Assembly (NCBI GenBank): GCA_017652545.1
Contig: JAGCAV010000432.1
Location: 1 to 9,046, forward strand
Direction of reading: 5' to 3'
DNA length: 9,046 nt
Origin: Lachnospiraceae bacterium
GTDB lineage: Bacteria; Bacillota_A; Clostridia; Lachnospirales; Lachnospiraceae
The notes under the pieces are model-generated. The model did not search any database. It was given only the letters and a program-made list of their open reading frames with translations, and was not told the origin of the DNA. Position numbers and translations under genes: made by a program. Below are positions 1-6,031 of this stretch, piece by piece; position 1 is the stretch's first letter; every line of letters starts with the position of its first letter.

Positions 1-1403
1 GCTTCATGACCTTTATCTGGTCCAGGGCGGCTTCCTTCACCTACTGCGGACTGCGAAACGGCTATGGCTACAGGGATACGGTACAGGATATTCAGGGAAT
101 CATTCACCTGGCCCCGGAGATGGCCCTGGACAAGATCCGTTTCATGCTTTCCGCCCAGGTGGATAACGGCGGCGGCCTTCCGCTGGTCAAATTCACACAT
201 AACGCCGGGCATGAGGACACACCGGATGATGCCTCCTATGTAAAGGAGACCGGCCATCCCGCATACCGGGCGGATGACGCGCTGTGGCTGTTCCCGACGG
301 TCTACAAATACATTGCCGAGACCGGGACCCTGGCATTTCTGGAAGAAGTGATCTCCTTTGCGAACCGGGATGAGGGGACCGTCTATGATCACCTGAAGCG
401 GGCGATCGGGTTTTCCATGGATCATCTGGGGCCTCACGGGATGCCGGCCGGCCTGTATGCGGACTGGAATGACTGTCTCCGCCTGGGAAAAGACGGGGAA
501 TCCTCCTTCGTGGCCTTCCAGTTTTATCTGGCTATGGGAATCATGAGGCAGTTTGCCGCGTATAAACAGGATGAGGCTTATATTGAATACCTGGACCGGA
601 ACCGGAAAAACATCGGCGGGATCGTGCAGGAGCTCTGCTGGAATGAGGACCGGTTCATCCGCGGTTTTACCCAGGAAGGCGCCGTGATCGGAAACCGGGA
701 GGATCCGGAAGCAAACATGTGGCTCAATCCCCAAAGCTGGGCGGTGATCAGCGGTCTGGCGGATCAGGCCCAGGGAGAGCTTGCGCTTAATACGGTCTTT
801 GAGCGGCTCAACACGGCCTATGGTGCCATCCTGATGGATCCGCCGTATCATGCGCATGCCTTTGACGGAGCCCTGATGGCCATCTATAATGCGGGCGTTA
901 AGGAAAACGCGGGGATCTTTTCCCAGTCCCAGGGATGGCTGATCCTGGCGGAGGCCCTGATGGGACATGGAGAGCGGGCGTTTACCTATTTCATGGAGAA
1001 CGCGCCTGCGGCCCAGAATGACCGGGCCCAGATCCGTCATCTTGAGCCATACTGCTACGGACAGTTCACAGAGGGAAAAGCCAGTCCTCACTTCGGCAGA
1101 TCCCATGTACACTGGCTGACCGGTACGGCGTCGACCGTGATGGTCGGCTGTGTGGAAGGGATCCTGGGGATGCGTCCGGATCCGTATGGACTCAGGATCG
1201 CGCCGTCGGTCCCGGCTTCATGGGAAGGCTTTGAGATCGAAAAAGAATTCAGGGGCTGTCACCTGCATATCCGCGTGGTCAATGAGGGACATGCACAGAC
1301 AGGCTGTGTCTCCATGACCGTCAACGGGAAGGAGATGGAGGGAAATTATGTGCCTGCTGAGGTGATGGAGGAGAACACCGAGATCGTTCTGAGAATGTCA
1401 TGA
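1..1403 (+). CDS. GH94 family disaccharide phosphorylase, C-terminal part (5' end cut by window)
   Basis: Cytosolic glycoside phosphorylase of family GH94 (cellobiose/chitobiose phosphorylase-like), which splits a beta-linked disaccharide with inorganic phosphate to a sugar 1-phosphate and a free sugar. The reading frame is open to the left edge (frame from base 3). About 466 residues are visible of a family length near 800, so the N-terminal beta-sandwich is missing. The (alpha/alpha)6 catalytic domain and C-terminal jelly roll are present. Counting from the Met at base 6: GYRDT (21-25, sugar-binding Arg/Asp), YADWNDC (151-157, D156 matching the family's catalytic acid), DDALW (90-94) and WLTGT (370-374, phosphate-contacting Thr/Gly). 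The loop ENAGIFSQSQGW (300-311) has Gln where I expect the family's phosphate-binding His. No obvious terminator follows, so read-through into the transporter genes is possible. The family is certain; the substrate (cellobiose, laminaribiose, chitobiose or another) is not. Confidence 0.93.
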   Translation, partial: FMTFIWSRAASFTYCGLRNGYGYRDTVQDIQGIIHLAPEMALDKIRFMLSAQVDNGGGLPLVKFTHNAGHEDTPDDASYVKETGHPAYRADDALWLFPTVYKYIAETGTLAFLEEVISFANRDEGTVYDHLKRAIGFSMDHLGPHGMPAGLYADWNDCLRLGKDGESSFVAFQFYLAMGIMRQFAAYKQDEAYIEYLDRNRKNIGGIVQELCWNEDRFIRGFTQEGAVIGNREDPEANMWLNPQSWAVISGLADQAQGELALNTVFERLNTAYGAILMDPPYHAHAFDGALMAIYNAGVKENAGIFSQSQGWLILAEALMGHGERAFTYFMENAPAAQNDRAQIRHLEPYCYGQFTEGKASPHFGRSHVHWLTGTASTVMVGCVEGILGMRPDPYGLRIAPSVPASWEGFEIEKEFRGCHLHIRVVNEGHAQTGCVSMTVNGKEMEGNYVPAEVMEENTEIVLRMS

Positions 1404-1413
1404 ATCGATTCAT
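1400..1413. promoter_or_regulatory. 14-bp perfect palindrome, candidate LacI/GalR-family operator
   Basis: ATGAATCGATTCAT is a perfect inverted repeat overlapping the GH94 stop codon and ending 14 bp before the -35 box of the next promoter. Its core AATCGATT matches the AANCGNTT core with central CpG typical of LacI/GalR-family operators. It is two bases shorter between half-sites than a CcpA cre site, so a pathway-specific regulator is more likely than CcpA. No regulator gene is visible in the window. The palindrome is seen directly; its function is inferred. Confidence 0.5.
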
Positions 1414-1427
1414 ATATCTGGGCAATA

Positions 1428-1456
1428 TTGACATAAAAAAGCAATAGGATTATAGT
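1428..1456 (+). promoter_or_regulatory. Sigma-A-type promoter of the sugar ABC transporter/hexokinase operon
   Basis: A perfect -35 TTGACA (1428-1433) and a -10 TATAGT (1451-1456) are separated by 17 bp in the AT-rich gap between the GH94 gene and the binding-protein gene. Transcription would start near 1463, giving a leader of about 67 nt. The promoter lets the transporter genes be transcribed apart from the GH94 gene. Its near-consensus strength implies that repression, perhaps at the palindrome just upstream, controls it. Confidence 0.82.
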
Positions 1457-1529
1457 TTGTTTGTATGGTTTTTTGATATGCCATGTTTCACAGACGGCTG
1501 AAAAATCTTATATGGAGGAGGGATACACC

Positions 1530-2774
1530 ATGAAGAAATCACTGACGATCGCCATAGCCGCGTCTATGGCACTGGCAATGGCAGCCCCGGCTCTGGCTGA
1601 GGATGTCACTCTGAACGCCCTGTTCATGAAGCAGGCAGGCTACAGCGAGGAAGACGTGACGGCCATGACGCAGGCCTTCACTGAGGAGACCGGCATCCAG
1701 GTCAATCCGACCTTCGTCGCCTACGAAGAACTGGCCCCGAAGATTCTTACATCAGCCTCCAGCGGCGGTTATGATGTGATCCTGGGCGACTGCATCTGGC
1801 CCGCTCAGTTCGCGAAAGCAGGTCTGGTGCTGGATGTGACAGACAAGGTTGAGGAACTGGACCTGGACGATATCTATCAGGGCGCGCTCGATGCGACAAA
1901 GTATGAGGGCAGATATTACGGAATGCCCTGGCTGAATGATGTGAAATATATGTTCGTCAACAAGGAGCTTCTGAGCCAGGCCGGTATCGAAGAAGTTCCC
2001 GCCACCTGGGATGAGCTGATCGAGGACGCCAAGGCTGTTAAGGAAGCCGGAATCTGCGAATTCCCGATCGTCGGCTGCTATGCGCAGGCAGAATGCCTGA
2101 TCTGCGATTATACCTGCATCGCCGGCGCCTTTGGCGGCGCGTTTGTTGATGAGAACAACGAACCGACACTGAACAGCGCGGAGAATGTGGCAGCCCTTGA
2201 ATTCATGGCTTCCACCCTGGAAGACGGGCTGTGCAATCCGAAGAGCCTTGAAATGATCGAGGATGATGTTCTGTCCACATTCGCGGCAGGCAATGCGGTC
2301 TTTGCCATCAACTGGACCTATCAGTACGCTTCCATGAATGATGAGAGCCAGTCCACAGTTGTCGGCCAGGGCGTGATTACTCCGATCCCGGGCACAGACA
2401 AGGCCGAAAGCGCCACCGTCAACGGCGGTATGCCGCTGATGATCACCGCGGGCTGCAAGCATCCGGAGGAGGCATGGGATTACATGCTGTTCCTGGCTTC
2501 CAAGGAGATGCAGGCGCAGTACTGCGCAAATGCCCTTCCGATCTGGAAGAGCCTGTATGAGGATGAGCAGGTGAAGGCGACTGCCGGTGAAGAGGTTGTG
2601 GCTGCTTCCCAGATTCAGTTCGATTACATTGTGAACCGCCCGATGGTTCCGTATTATAATGAGCTGTCTACCTCCATGCAGACCGAGATCCAGCAGGTCC
2701 TGCTCGGCAGCAAGACCGCACAGGAAGCCCTCGACGGACTGCAGGCAAAGGCGGAGGAGCTGGCAAACAGCTGA
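1530..2774 (+). CDS. Sugar ABC transporter substrate-binding protein (family 1, CUT1)
   Basis: Extracellular family 1 solute-binding protein that captures a sugar and delivers it to the two permeases encoded downstream. The ATG at 1530 is chosen because GGAGGAGGG (1514-1522) lies 7 nt upstream and a Sec signal peptide starts there. The frame is open back to 1461, but that start precedes the expected transcript start. The product is 414 residues, normal for the family. Residues 1-23 form a signal peptide (MKK, hydrophobic core, cleavage after APALA). There is no lipobox cysteine near the cleavage site, which is unusual for a Gram-positive binding protein. The mature protein begins EDVTLNALFM and shows family-typical stretches such as GYDVILGD and FAINWTY. 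The ligand cannot be read from sequence; the neighbouring GH94 and hexokinase genes suggest a beta-linked gluco-disaccharide. Confidence 0.92.
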   Translation: MKKSLTIAIAASMALAMAAPALAEDVTLNALFMKQAGYSEEDVTAMTQAFTEETGIQVNPTFVAYEELAPKILTSASSGGYDVILGDCIWPAQFAKAGLVLDVTDKVEELDLDDIYQGALDATKYEGRYYGMPWLNDVKYMFVNKELLSQAGIEEVPATWDELIEDAKAVKEAGICEFPIVGCYAQAECLICDYTCIAGAFGGAFVDENNEPTLNSAENVAALEFMASTLEDGLCNPKSLEMIEDDVLSTFAAGNAVFAINWTYQYASMNDESQSTVVGQGVITPIPGTDKAESATVNGGMPLMITAGCKHPEEAWDYMLFLASKEMQAQYCANALPIWKSLYEDEQVKATAGEEVVAASQIQFDYIVNRPMVPYYNELSTSMQTEIQQVLLGSKTAQEALDGLQAKAEELANS

Positions 2775-2786
2775 TATATACAAAAC

Positions 2787-2830
2787 CCTGTTCTGATCTG
2801 ACGTGAGAGACCTTCAGGTCAGCAGACAGG
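2787..2830 (+). other. RNA hairpin downstream of the binding-protein gene
   Basis: An imperfect inverted repeat starts 12 nt after the binding-protein stop. The left arm 2787-2802 (CCTGT, CTG, CTGAC with T and AT bulges) pairs with the right arm 2818-2830 (GTCAG, CAG, ACAGG). An alternative outer pairing uses GAACAGG at 2830-2836. It is followed by A-rich sequence, not a T-run, so it is not itself a good terminator. It may protect the binding-protein mRNA from 3' exonucleases. The pairing is seen; the role is inferred. Confidence 0.5.
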
Positions 2831-2846
2831 AACAGGATAAAACAAA

Positions 2847-2869
2847 AGCGCCGGGAATACCGGCATGCT
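2847..2869 (+). other. Small GC-rich hairpin in the transporter spacer
   Basis: GCCGG (2850-2854) pairs with CCGGC (2860-2864) around a GAATA loop, and AGC (2847-2849) can pair with GCT (2867-2869) across an AT bulge. It is the middle one of three stem-loops in this spacer. It may contribute to mRNA stability. No specific function can be assigned. Confidence 0.35.
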
Positions 2870-2876
2870 CTTTAAC

Positions 2877-2915
2877 AGACAGGGAACAGAGAAGGTTATT
2901 CTGTTCCCTGTTTTA
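2877..2915 (+). terminator. Intrinsic-terminator-like hairpin between binding-protein and permease genes
   Basis: ACAGGGAACAG (2879-2889) and CTGTTCCCTGT (2901-2911) are perfect 11-bp complements. The stem extends by A2890-T2900 inside and by G2878-T2912 wobble and A2877-T2913 outside. TTTTA follows directly and further T-rich sequence runs to about 2929. This resembles a moderately strong rho-independent terminator. Inside an ABC operon it would be leaky and let the binding protein be made in excess of the permeases. It also argues against starting the permease at the upstream ATG at 2865, which would place the hairpin inside the coding sequence. Confidence 0.72.
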
Positions 2916-2930
2916 CCCATTTTGTTTTGC

Positions 2931-2945
2931 GAGGAAATAACCGTG
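2931..2945 (+). promoter_or_regulatory. Ribosome binding site deciding a GTG start for the first permease
   Basis: GAGGA (2931-2935) lies 7 nt before GTG at 2943. This is the only well-placed ribosome binding site ahead of the first membrane segment, and it falls just after the terminator-like hairpin. Confidence 0.75.
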
Positions 2946-3824
2946 CGTCTCAGAAAAGAAGAGGAACGCTACGCACTGAAACTGATCACCCCGTCCATGA
3001 TCGTGGTATTCGGCGTGATCATCGTTCCGATCATCACAACATTTATCTACACCCTGGTCAATATAGACCCGCTTTCTTCCCACAACGGGGAGTTCGCAGG
3101 TCTGTCCTTCTATATCAAAGCGCTCAGCTCGTCAGAGTTCTGGGATGACCTGCGCAGGACGCTCTATTTTACGATCGCGTCCACAGGGATCGAGACGGTC
3201 CTCGGACTTCTGATCGCGCTGCTCTTAAATCAGAGATTTCCGGGCGTGTCTTTCCTGCGCTCGATCATCATTATACCCTGGGCAATACCGACGGTGGTCA
3301 ACGGCAGCCTATGGAAGCTGATGCTGAATGGGGAGTACGGTGTGGTCAATGCGGTGCTCACAAAACTTCACATCATTTCCTCCTATCAGTCCTGGCTGGG
3401 CAATCCGAAAACGGCCATGATGTGTATCGTCATTGCTGATTCCTGGAAAATGACGCCGCTGGCAGTGATCTTTTTCCTGGCCGCCCTGCAGGGGATCGAC
3501 CATACGGTCTATGAGGCGGCCAGAGTGGACGGAGCCGGGGCGTTCAAAAGCTTTCAGGCGATCACGCTGCCGGCGCTGAAGCCGACAATCATGGTCATCA
3601 TCGTGATGCGTACCGTGGAGAAATTCAAGGCATTTGATATTTTCTACCTGATGACAAGGGGAGGCCCCGCGAACAGCACCAAGACGCTGATGTACGATAC
3701 CTATCTGCAGGCTTTCAACAACCTGAATTATTCGGAGGCGGCAACACTGGCTTATCTGATCGCCATCATCGTCGCGCTGATGACGCTGATCTATATCCGG
3801 CTGATGAAACGGAGTGAAAACTGA
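2943..3824 (+). CDS. CUT1 sugar ABC transporter permease (MalF/UgpA type)
   Basis: Inner subunit of a carbohydrate ABC importer in the cytoplasmic membrane, partner of the permease encoded next. The GTG start at 2943 gives 293 residues, normal for the family, beginning MRLRKEEERY and leading directly into the first membrane helix. Hydrophobic segments lie at about 13-39, 75-96, 104-125, 158-182, 213-225 and 266-286. The EAA loop that docks on the ATPase is clear at 191-210: EAARVDG, then ITLP. The preceding ATG at 2865 would add 26 residues encoded across the hairpin and is rejected. The stop codon overlaps the next start by one base (TGATG), showing translational coupling. Confidence 0.93.
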   Translation: MRLRKEEERYALKLITPSMIVVFGVIIVPIITTFIYTLVNIDPLSSHNGEFAGLSFYIKALSSSEFWDDLRRTLYFTIASTGIETVLGLLIALLLNQRFPGVSFLRSIIIIPWAIPTVVNGSLWKLMLNGEYGVVNAVLTKLHIISSYQSWLGNPKTAMMCIVIADSWKMTPLAVIFFLAALQGIDHTVYEAARVDGAGAFKSFQAITLPALKPTIMVIIVMRTVEKFKAFDIFYLMTRGGPANSTKTLMYDTYLQAFNNLNYSEAATLAYLIAIIVALMTLIYIRLMKRSEN

Positions 3825-4714
3825 TGGAACGGACGCAGAAGAAAAAATACAAACCCAAAATGTCTGCCCGGCAGAAACGGAAGACAGCCCTCTACATGTT
3901 CCTGGGGCTGCTGCTGGCTGTCGCAGTGCTCGCGCCGGTTGCCTGGATGTTCCTCTCCAGCGTGATGCTGCCTGTGGACCTGACAGCGAAGCCGTTAAAC
4001 CTGATCCCCAGGACAGTCACCTTTGAACGCTATGCCCAGATCTTTAAGAGCACAACGACCAGCGATCCGGCATATGTGTTCCGTGTGGCATTGAAGAACA
4101 GTATGGTCATCGCTGTTTCCGTAACGATCCTGAGCCTGGTGATCGGGACGCTTTCAGCCTATGCCTTTGCCCATGTGCGTTTTCGCGGGAAGGGCCCGCT
4201 GATGCTGCTGATCCTGTTCACTTACATGCTGCCGCCGGCGGCTCTGATCATCCCGCTCTACAGGATCTACAATTCACTGGGATGGCTGGACAAACGCTGG
4301 CCGCTGGTCATATTGTACCTGTCCTTTATCATCCCGTTCATCATCTGGGTGATGCAGGACTTTTTCGGCTCCATTTCCAAATCCTTCGAGGAAGCTGCCC
4401 AGGTGGACGGTGCGACGCGGTTCCAGACACTGATCTACATATTTCTTCCCATTGCCAGGCCCGGCGCCATCGCCACCGGCATACTGGCCTTCCTGATGAG
4501 CTGGGATGAATTCTTCTATTCACTGATCTTCACCTCCTCGCTGGCATCCAAGACCATGCCGATCGCGATCGAGGAGTTCAACGGAAAGTTCACGATCGAC
4601 TACGGCATGATCAGTGTGGCAGGCATCCTGGGTTCCCTGATCCCGGTGCTGATCACGGTCGTCTTCCAGAAGTACATTGTGATGGGAATGACGGCAGGAG
4701 GCGTCAAGGAGTAG
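3824..4714 (+). CDS. CUT1 sugar ABC transporter permease (MalG/UgpE type)
   Basis: Second membrane subunit of the importer, 296 residues, normal length. The start at 3824 overlaps the previous stop by one base, with GGAG at 3811-3814 as ribosome binding site. A basic N-terminus (KKKYKPK, RQKRK) precedes the first helix at about 22-46. Further hydrophobic segments are at about 93-116, 125-148, 159-180, 215-238 and 262-287. The EAA loop is at 189-209: EEAAQVDGA, then IFLP. The C-terminus MTAGGVKE is typical of MalG-type permeases. The next gene encodes a hexokinase, not an ATPase, so this transporter must use an ATPase encoded elsewhere. The sugar is not deducible from this subunit. Confidence 0.95.
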   Translation: MERTQKKKYKPKMSARQKRKTALYMFLGLLLAVAVLAPVAWMFLSSVMLPVDLTAKPLNLIPRTVTFERYAQIFKSTTTSDPAYVFRVALKNSMVIAVSVTILSLVIGTLSAYAFAHVRFRGKGPLMLLILFTYMLPPAALIIPLYRIYNSLGWLDKRWPLVILYLSFIIPFIIWVMQDFFGSISKSFEEAAQVDGATRFQTLIYIFLPIARPGAIATGILAFLMSWDEFFYSLIFTSSLASKTMPIAIEEFNGKFTIDYGMISVAGILGSLIPVLITVVFQKYIVMGMTAGGVKE

Positions 4715-4723
4715 GTTAAGAGA

Positions 4724-6019
4724 ATGGATAAGTTTGATGCAGTTGCTGCGGCGCGGGACTTTATGACGCGTCACGGAATGTATTATGAGCAGATCGATAT
4801 GGAGACGGAGCTGCAGAAGTTTATGGCTGCCATGGAAGCGGATTTCCGGGAAAAGGGCAGGACCGGGCGCATGATTCCCAACTATATCGGGGATTATCCG
4901 GCTCCCGTCGGGGAGAAGACGGTCACGGTTATTGATATCGGCGGCACAAACGTGCGCTCCGCGAGGGTCACGCTTGGACCGCACGGTCTTGAGCGGATCA
5001 GTGGTCTGTGCTCATTCCTGACGCCCGGGGTCGCTGAAGAAACGGACACGGCGGGGTTTTATGCCAATGTCGTGGAAGGCGTCCGGCGCAATCTTGTGTC
5101 GGATGAGATCGGCATCTGTTTTTCGCTGGCGACGATTCCGCAAAAGGACAGGGATGCTGTTATGGTGGCCGGCGGAAAACAGATCAGGATCACGGATATG
5201 CTGGGGAAGAAGGTCGGGGAGAGCTTCCGGCAGGCGATGGCGGAAAGAGGACTGGACCGCGGGCAGCGGATCACTGTGATTAATGATACGGTGGCAGCGG
5301 CGCTGGGTGGAAGGGCTGCCTTTGAAGAAAAAGACAGGCCGGTCTACAGCAGCTACATCGGTTTCATCTACGGGACCGGCATCAACATGTGTTACAGGGA
5401 GCCCTCCGGCGAGTGGATCAATACGGAGACAGCCGCCTACTGCACCTTCCCGACAGGGGATATAGATGATGCTTTTGACGCCGGTCTGATCGATCCCGGG
5501 GGAGACCGGCTGGAGAAGATGGTCTCAGGCGGCTACCAGGGGGGTCTGATGAGCTGCATTCTGGAAACAGCCGCCCGGGAAAATGAGATCTCGGAGACGA
5601 CATGGGCTGCACTTTGCGATAATGCTGCTGCAGGGAGCCGGGGGCCGCTGTCGGGGGCAGATATCAGTGCCTTTACAAAAGATCCTGCTGGTGATAATAT
5701 GATCGCCAATGCCTGCGCGGATGACCGGGACCGGGAGGTGATCGCCCGGATCTGTGATCTCATCACGGAGCGGAGCGCCCGGATCTGCACGGTGGTGCTG
5801 ACGGCTGTGCTGATCCGCAGTGAAGCGGGCCGGGATCCGCATGCGCCGGTCTTTATCACAGCGGAAGGATCGACGTATCTGAAACAGGCCGGTTTTAAGG
5901 AGAAACTGATACGGAACATGAATGCCTTTGCCCGGAGGGGGCATGGCATGTATTTTGAACTCTACAATGTGCAGGACGTAATCCTGCGGGGCATTGCCGT
6001 GGCAAGCCTGTCGGAGTGA
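4724..6019 (+). CDS. Eukaryotic-type hexokinase family sugar kinase
   Basis: Cytosolic ATP-dependent hexose kinase (probably glucose to glucose 6-phosphate) with the hexokinase fold of fungi and animals, not a ROK or Glk glucokinase. It has 431 residues, near the length of a single eukaryotic hexokinase unit. Visible motifs in family order: DIGGTN (71-76, phosphate-1), FSLATIPQ (133-140, at the sugar-binding SFP-x-Q position), INDTVAAAL (186-194, D188 as catalytic base), IYGTGIN (215-221), INTE (232-235, sugar-binding Glu), DPGGDRLEKMVSGGY (258-272, E265 in the LEKM motif) and TAEGSTY (379-385, adenosine/phosphate-2 side). It starts 9 bp after the second permease gene, with AAGGAG at 4706-4711 as a slightly distant ribosome binding site. 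In context it would phosphorylate the hexose released by the GH94 phosphorylase. Kinase family is certain; sugar preference is inferred. Confidence 0.9.
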   Translation: MDKFDAVAAARDFMTRHGMYYEQIDMETELQKFMAAMEADFREKGRTGRMIPNYIGDYPAPVGEKTVTVIDIGGTNVRSARVTLGPHGLERISGLCSFLTPGVAEETDTAGFYANVVEGVRRNLVSDEIGICFSLATIPQKDRDAVMVAGGKQIRITDMLGKKVGESFRQAMAERGLDRGQRITVINDTVAAALGGRAAFEEKDRPVYSSYIGFIYGTGINMCYREPSGEWINTETAAYCTFPTGDIDDAFDAGLIDPGGDRLEKMVSGGYQGGLMSCILETAARENEISETTWAALCDNAAAGSRGPLSGADISAFTKDPAGDNMIANACADDRDREVIARICDLITERSARICTVVLTAVLIRSEAGRDPHAPVFITAEGSTYLKQAGFKEKLIRNMNAFARRGHGMYFELYNVQDVILRGIAVASLSE

Positions 6020-6031
6020 GAGAGAACTGGT

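Noticed and set aside
1400..1413. CcpA cre site
   Set aside because: The palindrome lacks the extra base in each half between TG and the AANCGNTT core, so it does not fit the 14-bp cre consensus in register.
1404..1427. Terminator after the GH94 gene
   Set aside because: Apart from the palindrome there is no stem with a T-run. The palindrome's 7-bp half-sites have no loop and suit protein binding, not RNA folding.
1461..1529. Upstream ATG for the binding-protein gene at 1461
   Set aside because: It falls at or before the expected transcription start and has no ribosome binding site. The ATG at 1530 has GGAGGAGGG and begins a proper signal peptide.
1752..2783. Long antisense open frame (about 343 codons) on the - strand across the binding-protein gene
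   Set aside because: It lies opposite a clear family 1 binding-protein gene. Its product has no recognisable domain, and the composition looks like a shadow of the GC-rich coding strand.
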